From Polyangium sp. 15x6 (GTDB lineage Bacteria > Myxococcota_A > Polyangia > Polyangiales > Polyangiaceae), in NCBI RefSeq assembly GCF_029960785.1, contig NZ_JASBQE010000012.1, positions 1 through 64,000 on the forward strand: a stretch of DNA of 64,000 nt. The letters run 5' to 3'. Both the position numbers and the translations under genes were made by a program. The notes under the pieces are model-generated. The model had not been told where the DNA came from. It was given only the letters and a program-made list of their open reading frames with translations, and ran no database searches. This document shows positions 1-8,494 of the stretch, piece by piece; positions within the stretch are counted from its first letter, which is position 1, and every line of letters starts with the position of its first letter.

Positions 1-116
1 TCCAGAGCTTCCGCCGCATCGTGGTTCGGTACGAGCGTCACGCCGAAAACTTCCTCGGCTTCGTCCATCTCGGATGCATCGTCGTGTACCTCAGGGCGCT
101 CCTGGACGGTTTATGA
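1..116 (+). CDS. IS5-type transposase, C-terminal fragment (cut by window edge)
   Basis: Reading from nucleotide 3, this frame gives about 37 residues ending at a TGA at 114-116. The stretch [20 protein letters not shown] is the classic C-terminal end of IS5/IS4-group DDE transposases, where Y, E, N, F and HL are highly conserved. The catalytic DDE residues lie before the window, so intactness of the element cannot be judged. No terminal inverted repeat or target duplication is evident just after the stop; a multi-hairpin element starts 14 bp later. The assignment rests on motif memory only; the alternative is a decayed remnant. Confidence 0.7.
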   Translation, partial: QSFRRIVVRYERHAENFLGFVHLGCIVVYLRALLDGL

Positions 117-129
117 GATGAGTTCTACA

Positions 130-298
130 GGCAGCGTTGCCAGTTGCGGCGGTCTTGATTGGCAGGGTCGTCGCCGGTCTTGCCTCGGCCTGTGCGATGA
201 ACTGCGCATCGCGCAGTTCATCGACAAAAGGTCCAGCGCTTGCGCTGGTCCGGGTCCAGGGGCGGATAGCCCCGGTGGGGCCTGGGGCAACGCCCCAG
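130..298 (+). repeat. Multi-hairpin dispersed element, copy 1
   Basis: This is one of four related copies in the window. It starts with a GGCAGC/GTTGCC near-palindrome at 130-141, then a linker with a GGTCTTG motif. Hairpin 1 spans 195-223 (13-bp stem, ATC loop). Hairpin 2 spans 233-248 (CCAGCG-CTTG-CGCTGG). Hairpin 3 spans 259-273 (GGGGC-GGATA-GCCCC). Hairpin 4 spans 282-298 (7-bp stem, AAC loop). It lies between a transposase end and the convergent stop of the trehalose synthase gene. No T-run follows any hairpin, so it is not a simple intrinsic terminator. Confidence 0.8.
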
Positions 299-331
299 CG
301 AAACGGCCCCAGGAAAAGACCCATGCTCCGT

Positions 332-2563
332 TCACGATCCTATTGCCCGCGCGAGCACTGCCGGCGCGGAGAGCCTTCCCGAGACGCGCTCGCGGCGGCG
401 CAGCTCCGCCGCGTCCACGAGCATGCGTCCGGCCCAGCGGTAGACGTTGAATTCGGAGACCATGCGGCGCATGGACGACATCCGCTCGCGTTGCTCGTCC
501 TCGGGCATGCGGAGCGCCGCGGCCATCGCGTCGCCGGCCCGGCCGAGGTCGTACGGATTGACGATGAGCGCCTCGGTCAGATCGCGCGCCGCCCCGGTGA
601 ACTGGCTGAGCACGAGCACGCCGAGCTCGTCGTCGCGCGCCGCGACGAACTCCTTGGCCACGAGGTTCATGCCGTCGTGGAGGCTCGACACGTAACAAAG
701 CTCGGCTGCGCGGTAATAACGGAAGACCGTGGGAGGCTCGTGGTGCGAGCGCAGGAGAATGATGGGGCGGTAGTCGCCCTTCCCCCACCGCGCGTTGATC
801 TCGTCGGCCAGGGCCTCGACGCGATCGTTCAGCTCCCGGTAGCGGGCGATCTTGGTGCGGCTCGGCGCGGCGAGCTGCACGAAGGTGAAACGGCCGCGGA
901 ACTCCGGGTAACGTGAGAGAAGCTCGTCGACCGCCTGGAGGCGCTCCTCGATGCCTTTCGTGTAATCGAGGCGGTCGATGCCCACCCCGAGGAGCGCGTC
1001 CGCGGGCAAACCGAGCTCCCTGCGCACGGAGGCGCGGCACTCGGCCACGGACGGCAGCTCTTCGAGCCAGTGCACGGGCCATTCGATGGAGATCGGGTAT
1101 GGCCGGACCAGGCTCCGCCGCGCCCCCTGGACGATCGCGTTCGCCTCCCGGTCGATGCGGCTCTCCATGAACGTGTCGACCGCGTCGATGAAGTTGTTGC
1201 AATGCTCTCGGGTGTGAAACCCGACGATGCTCGATCCGAGCAGCCCCGAGATGATCTCCTCGCGCCAGGGGCAGATGCCGATGCGCTCGGCGCTCGGCCA
1301 GGGGATGTGCCAGAAGGTCAGGATCGTCGCGCGCGGGAGGCGCTCGCGGATCATGCGGGGCGCGAGCGCGAAATGGTAATCCTGCACCAGGATGATCGGG
1401 TCCTCGGTGTCGACCTCCTCGCAGACCGCGTCGGCGAATTTCCGGTTCACGCGGACGTAATGCTCCCAGTCCTCGGCGCGGAAGACGGGGCGCGCGTGCG
1501 CCACGTGGCAAAGCGGCCAGAGGCCCTCGTTCGAGAAACCGTAATAATACCCGTTCTCCTCGGCCTCGCTGAGCCAGACGCGTCGAATGCTGTAGGACTC
1601 CTCCCCGGGCGGGACTTTCACGTGGCCACGCGCGTCCGCGGTCTCCTTGTCGGCGGTACCGCTGCCGTGCGCGACCCATACCCCCGAACACGCGCGCATG
1701 ACGGGCTCGAGCGCGGTCACGAGGCCACTCGCGGGGTGCAGGACCCGCACGCCGGTGGGCGTCTTGTCGTGAATGTAGGGCTCGCGGTTCGCGAGGATGA
1801 TGACGCGCTCGCCGTCGAGGTGCGTCGTGAGCGTGGATCGCAATCGCGCCGGGTTCCACGGGCCGCCCCGCGCCTCGCGATCGCGCTCGCTGGCGAGGCG
1901 CTCGACGAGCGCGCGCACGTCCCCGACGAGCGGCTTGAAATCACGCGTCACCTCGCCCGACAACGCGCGCCTTAGCTCCGAGGTCCACACGCGAAAGGCG
2001 AGGCGCTCCGCGATCATCGTGATGGTGGCGGCGCCGAGGGAGAGCACGAAAAACGCCGCGAGGAGGAGGTTCCGCGTGGTCGCCTCGCGCCGCTCCAGAT
2101 AGCTGAGATCGTGCACGAGCAGCACACGGCCGATGGGTTTGCCCTCGGCCGCGACCGTGATCGCGCTGAGGTGCACGCGGCCGCCGGGCAGCGCTTCGGT
2201 CGTCGTCCAGGGGTTCGTCTCGGCGCCCTCCTGCTCGATGCGCGCGAGGACCCAGCGACACCCGTAATCGAGCGGATACACGGATGTCGAAGCGAGGCGC
2301 TGGCCGTCGAGCGTGCACGCGGCGGCGCCCATGACGCGCTCGTCCCGCGTGATGTCTTCGAGCGTGTCGGCGAGGCCCTCGTGGCCGTGCTCCCAGTTCC
2401 GCGCGAGGATCTGCTTCGTGGCGGTCACGACGAACAGCGAACGAGCGCGCAGGTCGGTCTCGAACCAGCGATGCGTCGTGCGTGTCAATGCGACGTACCC
2501 GACCCCGGTCATCAGGGCGAGCCCGAAGAGGAGGAGCAGCAGAAAACGCAAAAGGCGAGGCAT
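332..2563 (-). CDS. otsA: Membrane-anchored trehalose-6-phosphate synthase (GT20) with N-terminal sensor-like domain
   Basis: The catalytic part (about residues 252-725 of 743) is a GT20 trehalose-6-phosphate synthase, which transfers glucose from a nucleotide sugar to glucose-6-phosphate. Seen motifs: the phosphate/donor-binding [10 protein letters not shown] at 528-537 (R531, K536) and [13 protein letters not shown] around 628-639 (D630, N633, E638). Unusually, the enzyme starts with a membrane segment (about 4-27), an extracytoplasmic region of about 130 residues, a second membrane segment (165-185) and a short helical linker, the layout of a receptor. No OtsB phosphatase domain is fused or adjacent. 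The start at 2563 is chosen because GGGGGA precedes it. It lies 25 bp after the RND gene on the same strand and may share its transcript. Confidence 0.88.
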   Translation of the reverse strand: MPRLLRFLLLLLFGLALMTGVGYVALTRTTHRWFETDLRARSLFVVTATKQILARNWEHGHEGLADTLEDITRDERVMGAAACTLDGQRLASTSVYPLDYGCRWVLARIEQEGAETNPWTTTEALPGGRVHLSAITVAAEGKPIGRVLLVHDLSYLERREATTRNLLLAAFFVLSLGAATITMIAERLAFRVWTSELRRALSGEVTRDFKPLVGDVRALVERLASERDREARGGPWNPARLRSTLTTHLDGERVIILANREPYIHDKTPTGVRVLHPASGLVTALEPVMRACSGVWVAHGSGTADKETADARGHVKVPPGEESYSIRRVWLSEAEENGYYYGFSNEGLWPLCHVAHARPVFRAEDWEHYVRVNRKFADAVCEEVDTEDPIILVQDYHFALAPRMIRERLPRATILTFWHIPWPSAERIGICPWREEIISGLLGSSIVGFHTREHCNNFIDAVDTFMESRIDREANAIVQGARRSLVRPYPISIEWPVHWLEELPSVAECRASVRRELGLPADALLGVGIDRLDYTKGIEERLQAVDELLSRYPEFRGRFTFVQLAAPSRTKIARYRELNDRVEALADEINARWGKGDYRPIILLRSHHEPPTVFRYYRAAELCYVSSLHDGMNLVAKEFVAARDDELGVLVLSQFTGAARDLTEALIVNPYDLGRAGDAMAAALRMPEDEQRERMSSMRRMVSEFNVYRWAGRMLVDAAELRRRERVSGRLSAPAVLARAIGS

Positions 2564-2588
2564 CGATTTCCCCCGGTTCATGCACGAA

Positions 2589-5500
2589 TCAATCAGCGGG
2601 CAAGGCGTCCTCGGCCCTTCGTTTCGCCAGAAACACGAACATCGCGGGCACGAGGAAGAGCGACAGGAAGGTGGACGAAGCAAGGCCGCCGGTCACGGCG
2701 AGGGCCAGGGGGCGATTCGACTCCGTCCCGTGTTCGAGACCGAGCGCCGTCGGGAGCAAGCTGATGATGGTGGCGAGGCTCGTCATGGCGATCGGGCTGA
2801 ATCGCGCGCGCCCGGCCTCCACGGCCGCGTCGAGGAGGTCTTTCCCTGCCTGGAATGCGCGGTTCGCGTGGTCGACGAGCAGAATGCCATTCGAGACCGC
2901 GATGCCGATGACCATCAGGATCCCCATGAGCGCGGGAATGGAAAACCCTTCACGCGCGCCGAGGAGCGCCGCGACGATGCCGACGAGGCACGCGGGAATC
3001 GTGAACAGCATGACGAGCGGGAGTCGCAGCGACTTGAATTGAATGGTCATGATCATGAAGACGACCATGACGGCGAGGCCGAGCGCGACGCCGAGGCCGC
3101 CGAAGGTCGTGCGCATGAGCTCGACCTGTCCGGCCATGGCGAATCGCACGTCGCGGGTGCGCGGGTCCTGCTTCAACCGCGCTTCGAGGTCGGCGGCGGC
3201 GCTGCCGAGATCACGCCCCTCGGTCTGCATGAGGACGTGCGCCACGCGCTGGAGGTGGTTGCGCTCGATGGAGATCGGGCCCGCGGAGCGCTCGATCGCG
3301 CCATAACTGCCGAGCGTGACGGCGCCCTTCGTCGTCGCGCGGATCGGGATCTCGCGGAGCCTGTCGGCCTCGTTCACGATCCCGCGGTCGTACGCGGTGA
3401 CCACGTAATACGACTGGCCATTCGAACCGTCGACCCAGACCGAAGGAGCATTGATGTTGCCGAGCGTCGCTTCGAGCGTCGTCTGCGCGGCGGCGCGCGC
3501 GGTCACGCCCACGAGGCCGGCCTCTTGCCTGTCGGTGGCGAGGCGCAGCTCCGGGTAATCGAGCTGGAGGGTCGTGTAGATGTCACGGACGCCCGGCACG
3601 GTCCGCGCGACCTCGGCGACGGCGCGGGCCTGGGTGTCGAGCTCTTCGAGGTTGTCCCCGCGCACCTCGACCACGAGCGGTGCCATGTATCCATTCGAGA
3701 AGACGCTGGCCACGAGCCCGCCGGGCGCCTGCAAGAAATCCACGCCGGGGAATCGACGCGAAAGGATGGCGCGCATCATGTCGGCGATCTCGCGCTGCGA
3801 ATGCTTTCGTTTCTCGGGCGGCACGAGCGCGACGCGGAGGAACCCCATGTGCGGGCCGGCGTTCGGGCTGTTCATCTTCGCGCGGGCCTTGCTGGGGGAT
3901 CCGACGTTCATGAGCACGAGCTCGACCTCGTCCCTGGGCAATTCCTCCCGCAGCGCCTGCCCGATCTCCTGGAACACACGCGTCGACTCTTCGAGCGAGG
4001 TCCCGGGCGCGAGGCGGACGTAGACGCGCTCCATCGATTCGTCGATCTCGGGGAAAAACGCGCTCGGGAGCCGCGACGCGCCATAAACGCTGCCCCCGAC
4101 GAGCACGACGGTCGCGAGGACGACGGCGCCCCGGTGGAACAGCGCCACGCGAAGGGCCGCCGCGTACGCCCCCGCGAGCCTCTCGACGCCGCGTTCGAAC
4201 GCGCGCGCGAGTTTTCCCGGTTCGCCGTGGCCGAGCAGGTAACGGCAGGCGACGGGCGTCACCAGCATGCTCACGAAGTATCCGGCGACCATCGCGGATG
4301 CGACCGTGAGCGCGAGCGGCGAGAAGAGCTTTTTCGCGAGCCCCGTCAGGAGGACGACCGGCAGGAGCACCGCAATGGTGCACAGCGACGCGGCGAGCGC
4401 GGGCCCGGCGACGAGGTTCGCGCCCCGGAGCGCCGCCGTCGCGTCGTCGTCGCCGGCGATGCGCCTGCGATGGATCGATTCGAGCACGACGACCGAGATG
4501 TCGACGAGCGGCCCCATGGCCAGCGTCAGCCCGCCCAATGTGAAGGCGTTGAGCGATTGGCCCGTCGCGTAAAGAACGAGCAAGATGACGGCGAAGCTGA
4601 GCGGCACGGAGATGGCCGCGATGAGCACCGAGCGCCCGCTCTGCAGGAAGATCAGGATGACCCCCGCGATGAGGAAGAGCGCCTGCACGATCTCGCGCCC
4701 GAGCCCCTTCATCGCGCCCTCGACGAACGTCGATTGATCGAAGATGGGCTGCACGACCATTCCAGGCGGCAGCTCCGGCAGGTGCGCGAGCGCCTCGCGG
4801 ATCGATTCGACGATCGCGACCGTGTTTCCGCCGGGAATCCGCAGCACGTTGAGGTAGACGGCCGGCTTTCCGTCGACGGAGACGAATTGCGTGGGGAGCG
4901 TGCCTCCGTCCTCGACCGTGGCCACGTCGCGCACCAGCACCGGGTGCCCATTCACGACCTTCACCACGGCCTCGCCGATGTCGGCGACGCGCGGCGCGAC
5001 CGCGTTCGTGTAGACGTTCGCCTCGAAACCCGCGCCCATGAAGCGACCCGAGGGCAAGAGCGCGTTCGCCTTGTCCACGGCGGCGGCGATCTCGCCCGAG
5101 GTCACGCCGCGCGCCTCGGCGCGCACGGGGTCGACGACGACGTTGATCTGGCGCTCGCGGCCGCCGTTCGGCGACGCGCTCGCGACCCCCGGGATGCCCT
5201 CGATGATGGGCTCCACGGTGTTGACCGCGAAATCGTAGAGCTGCGGCCCGCTGAGCCCACCTCCGTGGACAGCGATCTGGATGAGCGGGGCGTTCGAAGG
5301 ATCGTATTGCAGGACGAACGGCGGCAGGACGCCGAGCGTCTTCGGGACGGACGACATCGCGAACGCGACCTGCTGCTGCACGAGCGATTGCGCGGCGTTG
5401 AGGTCGGTCCCCCATTTCAGCCACACGTAGATGATGCTGAGGCTGTTTCGGGATTCGCTCTTGATGTGGTCGACGCCGGGCGTGGCGGCGATGAATTTTT

Positions 5501-5696
5501 CGAGCCGCCAGGTGATCGTCTTCTCGACGTCCTTGGGCCCGAGCCCCGAGGCGAGCGTGCCGACGATGAGCACGGGCGGCGTGAGCTCGGGGAAGGTGTC
5601 GACGGCCAGGCGCGGCGTGACGACCGCGGAGAAGACCATGAGCGCAATGCCGATGACGAGCACCGCAAGCGGGTTTCGCAGCGCGACGCGCGTCAT
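2589..5696 (-). CDS. RND-family efflux permease
   Basis: 1035 residues, the usual size for an inner-membrane RND pump that drives export through an adaptor and an outer-membrane channel. It starts MTRVALRNPLAVLVIGIALM (TM1), followed by a large periplasmic loop, a TM bundle, a second loop and a second bundle. In TM4 the usual LVDDA pair of proton-relay aspartates reads LVDIS, so only one Asp is kept. The TM10 position reads VSNGILLVD, with Ser where AcrB has the relay Lys. This resembles heavy-metal or intermediate RND subfamilies more than AcrB, so the substrate is uncertain. The ATG overlaps the adaptor stop (ATGA), indicating translational coupling. Confidence 0.92.
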   Translation of the reverse strand: MTRVALRNPLAVLVIGIALMVFSAVVTPRLAVDTFPELTPPVLIVGTLASGLGPKDVEKTITWRLEKFIAATPGVDHIKSESRNSLSIIYVWLKWGTDLNAAQSLVQQQVAFAMSSVPKTLGVLPPFVLQYDPSNAPLIQIAVHGGGLSGPQLYDFAVNTVEPIIEGIPGVASASPNGGRERQINVVVDPVRAEARGVTSGEIAAAVDKANALLPSGRFMGAGFEANVYTNAVAPRVADIGEAVVKVVNGHPVLVRDVATVEDGGTLPTQFVSVDGKPAVYLNVLRIPGGNTVAIVESIREALAHLPELPPGMVVQPIFDQSTFVEGAMKGLGREIVQALFLIAGVILIFLQSGRSVLIAAISVPLSFAVILLVLYATGQSLNAFTLGGLTLAMGPLVDISVVVLESIHRRRIAGDDDATAALRGANLVAGPALAASLCTIAVLLPVVLLTGLAKKLFSPLALTVASAMVAGYFVSMLVTPVACRYLLGHGEPGKLARAFERGVERLAGAYAAALRVALFHRGAVVLATVVLVGGSVYGASRLPSAFFPEIDESMERVYVRLAPGTSLEESTRVFQEIGQALREELPRDEVELVLMNVGSPSKARAKMNSPNAGPHMGFLRVALVPPEKRKHSQREIADMMRAILSRRFPGVDFLQAPGGLVASVFSNGYMAPLVVEVRGDNLEELDTQARAVAEVARTVPGVRDIYTTLQLDYPELRLATDRQEAGLVGVTARAAAQTTLEATLGNINAPSVWVDGSNGQSYYVVTAYDRGIVNEADRLREIPIRATTKGAVTLGSYGAIERSAGPISIERNHLQRVAHVLMQTEGRDLGSAAADLEARLKQDPRTRDVRFAMAGQVELMRTTFGGLGVALGLAVMVVFMIMTIQFKSLRLPLVMLFTIPACLVGIVAALLGAREGFSIPALMGILMVIGIAVSNGILLVDHANRAFQAGKDLLDAAVEAGRARFSPIAMTSLATIISLLPTALGLEHGTESNRPLALAVTGGLASSTFLSLFLVPAMFVFLAKRRAEDALPAD

Positions 5697-6865
5697 CGGA
5701 CCGCCCCTCCCGAGGGCGCGGGCGTGGAGACGGGCAGGAGCGACGGCACGGGCGCAGCAGCGCCTTCGACCTTCGCGCGCACGACGTCGCCATTGCGGAT
5801 CTGCGCCCGGCCCTCGAGCACGAGCAGCGATCCAGGCAAGATCGAGGGCTCGACGAACAGGCTCTTTCCGGTCTCGCCGAGGACACGCACCGTGGCTTTT
5901 CGCGCGATGTCCCCCTCGACGACGATCACGGTCGCCTTCGAGCCCCGCACCGTCGCCGCGCGGAGGGGCATTTCGATGGCGGGCTCCGGCGCGCCGACCT
6001 CGGTGAAGACCTCGGCCGTCGTCCCCACGGGGAGCGTGCGCTCCGGGTCGGGCACGTCGATCTCGACGTGCAGCGTGCGGGTCACGGGATCCGCCGCCGG
6101 AGAGCGCCGCGCGATGCGCGCCGTCATTTCTTTCCCCGTCGCGAGCAGGCGGAGTTTCACGTCGGCGCCCGGCGTGACCGCCTTGAAATCGACCTCGGGG
6201 ACGTCCGCCGTGACGCGGACGATCGCGCGATCGACCATCGACACGAGCGCCGTCCCGGGCCGCACGAACGTGCCCGGATCGAGGTTGCGGCGCGTGATTT
6301 CCCCGTCGAACGGCGCCGCGAGCACGCAATCGTTCACCTCGAGCGCCTTGCCCGCGAGCTCGGCGCGCAGCGCCTTCAGTTGTGCTTCGGCCGCGGCGCT
6401 CTGCGCGGCCTTTTGCTCGGCTTCGTTCTTCGAGACGAATCCATCGCCCACGAGGCCCTGCACGCGCGCCGCCTCGCTCGCGATGGCTCGCTGTCGCTGA
6501 TCGAGGGCGCGGGCCTGCATGGCGACGCGCTGGCTGCCCGCGGACGCATTGCGGCAGTCGAGCGTCGCGAGGACCTGCCCGCGCTTCACGACATCCCCGG
6601 GCCGCACGAGCACCGTCTCGACGTAGGCCGAGACGAGCTGCGGGCCGACGTTCGCCTCTTGCCACGGCGCGAGCGTGCCCACGAAGCGCCGCGTGGGCCG
6701 ATAGGTCGCCTCGCGCGCGGGCACGACGGTCGCGCCCTTCGCCTGCGCGGAGAGCGGCGTCACGTCCGACGAATTCGCCCGAAGAAGCAGCGCCGCGCCG
6801 CCGCCGAGGGCCACGAGCAGCGTCGCGCCGAGCGCGCCCATCACCCGCCGATCCATTCGTTTCAT
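5693..6865 (-). CDS. RND efflux periplasmic adaptor (HlyD/MFP family)
   Basis: 390 residues. The N-terminal segment MGALGATLLVALGGGAALLL is a membrane anchor or signal. It is followed by lipoyl-like halves (PAREATYRPTRRFVGTL and later DCVLAAPFDGEITRRNL) flanking an Ala/Gln/Arg-rich hairpin (about 100-160), then beta-barrel and membrane-proximal domains (DVKLRLLATG; AEVFTEVG). This is the periplasmic adaptor of a tripartite pump and joins the RND permease to the TolC-like channel. Its ATG overlaps the TolC gene stop by one base (TGATG), and its own stop overlaps the permease start. No His/Met-rich metal-binding N-terminus is visible. Confidence 0.92.
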   Translation of the reverse strand: MKRMDRRVMGALGATLLVALGGGAALLLRANSSDVTPLSAQAKGATVVPAREATYRPTRRFVGTLAPWQEANVGPQLVSAYVETVLVRPGDVVKRGQVLATLDCRNASAGSQRVAMQARALDQRQRAIASEAARVQGLVGDGFVSKNEAEQKAAQSAAAEAQLKALRAELAGKALEVNDCVLAAPFDGEITRRNLDPGTFVRPGTALVSMVDRAIVRVTADVPEVDFKAVTPGADVKLRLLATGKEMTARIARRSPAADPVTRTLHVEIDVPDPERTLPVGTTAEVFTEVGAPEPAIEMPLRAATVRGSKATVIVVEGDIARKATVRVLGETGKSLFVEPSILPGSLLVLEGRAQIRNGDVVRAKVEGAAAPVPSLLPVSTPAPSGGAVR

Positions 6866-8283
6866 CAGCGCACCTCCGCCACGGCCCGCCGGAGCGCGGC
6901 CCGCGCCCTCGCCACCTCGAACCCGCCGACCGCCCGCTCGACCTCGGCCTCGACGCGAAGCGCCTCGGCGTCGACGAGGTCGAGCATCGTGCCGAGCCCG
7001 GCCTTGAAGCGCGCCTCGGCCTGCTCGTGGTTCACCTTCGCCGCAGCCGCGGCGCGCTCCAGCGCCCCGAGCGCCTGACGCGCGGCCACGAGGCCGAGGT
7101 AGGCCTGCCGGACGGCCGCCTCCTGCGTCGCGCGTGTCGCCTGGAGCTCGGCCTCGCGCACGTCCTCGACCTCGCGGAGCGCGTCACGCCGGGCCGCGAG
7201 CACCGGATCGTAGATCGGGACGCTCAACACCACGCCGACGTCCCAGTTCGGCACGAGCGGCGCGAAGCCGTGCCCGCCCACGGTCGATCCGTTCGAGGGC
7301 GGCGCGCCGCCCGCGCGCCCCGAGATCGCGGCGGTCAGGAAAACATCGGGCCGCATCTGCGCCGCGGCCGCGCGCGTCTCGGCCTTCGCGAGGTCGACGC
7401 GCGCCTTGGCCTCGTGGATCTCGGCGCCGCCTTCCCGCGCGCGCTCGAGCAGCTCGTCGAGTGACCCGAGCGCTTCCTCCTCGCCCGCCTCGCCGCCCGC
7501 GTCGAGCGCCGCGTCGGGCACGCCCACGACGGCCGCGAAGATGGCCTGCGTGGCCGCGAGCGAGTTTTGGGCCCGCACCTTCGCGACCTCGAACCGCGCG
7601 ACCTCGGCCTCGGCGCGGGCGAGCTCGACGGGCGTTCGAAGGCCGGCGTCGACGCCCGCGCGCGCCGCATCCCGATGCGTCGAGGCCCTCGCCGCGGCTT
7701 CGTCGGCCGCTTGCGCCACCGACTTCGCCGCGCGCACCGCCCAGTACGCCTCGGTGACCTCGAGCGCGACGTCGAGCTTCGCGCCTTCGGCCCGCTGCCG
7801 TTCGAGCGCGGCCTGCGCGTCGAGGGCTGCCGTCTGCGCGGCGATCCGGCCGAAATCGAAGATCTCCTGCCGCAGGCCGACCGCGACGAGCGTCGAGGCG
7901 TACGGCGTGAAGTCCGGCTCGGCCGAGATGCGGGTCGCGCCGATGCGCGGCAGGTCGACGCGAGGGTTCGAGAGGATGGTCGCCGTGGAGTTGTTGACCG
8001 TCGAGCCGAGGATCTGGGCCGTCGCGCCGACGGAGGGGAGCCATTGCGCGCGGGGCACCCGCGCGGCGGCCTGCGCGGCCTGCACCCGCGCGCGGGCCGC
8101 GACGAGATCCGGGTTCCGCTTCTCGGCGAAGGAGATCGCCTCGCGGAGCGAAAAAGCCCGCAGGCCCGGCGCTTGCGCGGTGGCCGCGGCTTCCTGGGCC
8201 GACGAACCCCGCGGCACGAGCAAGAGGCCAAGCGAAAGCAGCGTCATCCACCGCCGCCGTACGGCGCGATCGCTCTGAAGCAT
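6865..8283 (-). CDS. TolC-family outer-membrane efflux channel
   Basis: 472 residues from the ATG at 8283. The n-region RAVRRRW, a short hydrophobic core and SSAQ form a probable signal peptide. Two repeated outer-membrane-efflux domains follow, with long Ala/Arg/Glu helices (first FSLREAISFAEKRNPDLVAA; second half from about residue 270). It is the first gene of the efflux operon TolC-adaptor-RND. A candidate sigma-54 promoter just upstream (8296-8311) would put the transcript start near 8285, which leaves almost no leader for the 8283 start. The in-frame ATG at 8247, preceded by GGCGGTGG, is therefore a serious alternative, though it removes the charged n-region. Confidence 0.88.
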   Translation of the reverse strand: MLQSDRAVRRRWMTLLSLGLLLVPRGSSAQEAAATAQAPGLRAFSLREAISFAEKRNPDLVAARARVQAAQAAARVPRAQWLPSVGATAQILGSTVNNSTATILSNPRVDLPRIGATRISAEPDFTPYASTLVAVGLRQEIFDFGRIAAQTAALDAQAALERQRAEGAKLDVALEVTEAYWAVRAAKSVAQAADEAAARASTHRDAARAGVDAGLRTPVELARAEAEVARFEVAKVRAQNSLAATQAIFAAVVGVPDAALDAGGEAGEEEALGSLDELLERAREGGAEIHEAKARVDLAKAETRAAAAQMRPDVFLTAAISGRAGGAPPSNGSTVGGHGFAPLVPNWDVGVVLSVPIYDPVLAARRDALREVEDVREAELQATRATQEAAVRQAYLGLVAARQALGALERAAAAAKVNHEQAEARFKAGLGTMLDLVDAEALRVEAEVERAVGGFEVARARAALRRAVAEVR

Positions 8284-8295
8284 GCCTGCCGTATG

Positions 8296-8311
8296 AGCAC
8301 CAACGATGCCA
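8296..8311 (-). promoter_or_regulatory. Candidate sigma-54 (-24/-12) promoter for the efflux operon
   Basis: On the minus strand the bases read TGGCATCGTTGGTGCT. Against the sigma-54 consensus TGGCAC-N5-TTGCW, the invariant GG and GC are present with exactly 10 bp between them. Predicted +1 is about 8285. It faces away from a second sigma-54-like promoter at 8446-8461, and the next gene pair encodes a GAFTGA-containing activator. Confidence 0.6.
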
Positions 8312-8365
8312 AGGACATGGCGCGCCGGTTCCACCGGGATCCGGGCGTCGACCTCGGCGCGAGAC

Positions 8366-8400
8366 GGGAAAAATTCCCTGGCGGGCCGGGAAAATTTCCC
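8366..8400. promoter_or_regulatory. Two palindromic sites 22 bp apart, likely enhancer for the NtrC-type regulator
   Basis: GGGAAAAATTCCC at 8366-8378 and GGGAAAATTTCCC at 8388-8400 are two near-perfect palindromes whose centres are 22 bp apart, two helical turns. They sit between the divergent sigma-54-like promoters, about 55 bp from the nearer edge of each. This is the usual arrangement of upstream activating sites for sigma-54 enhancer-binding proteins. The regulator at 10050-11417 is the obvious candidate to bind. A Rel-like resemblance of the motif is coincidental. Confidence 0.65.
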
Positions 8401-8445
8401 TGCATGCGGTCCCGGTCCCGCGCAGGATAGAGCCCCGCGCCGTGG

Positions 8446-8461
8446 TGGCATGCGCGCTGCA
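8446..8461 (+). promoter_or_regulatory. Candidate sigma-54 (-24/-12) promoter for the sensor kinase operon
   Basis: TGGCATGCGCGCTGCA keeps the invariant GG and GC at the required 10-bp spacing and matches 12 of 14 informative consensus positions or better. Predicted +1 is about 8472. This decides the kinase start: the ATG at 8450 lies inside the promoter, so the ATG at 8495 is used. Confidence 0.65.
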
Positions 8462-8494
8462 ATCAGCGATCTGCCGCGGGAAAACGCCCTCGCC

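Noticed and set aside
282-298. Intrinsic terminators formed by the GC-rich hairpins (also at 19196, 19518, 44104)
   Set aside because: No U-tract follows any of them in either orientation, and four hairpins in fixed order go beyond a terminator.
2313-6500. Very long plus-strand frame (1395 codons) opposite the RND/HlyD genes
   Set aside because: Composition is Arg/Asp/Glu/His shadow of the real minus-strand genes, whose motifs are unmistakable; long antisense frames are expected at this GC.
8450-8494. Kinase start at ATG 8450
   Set aside because: This codon lies inside the -24/-12 promoter match; the transcript would begin downstream of it.
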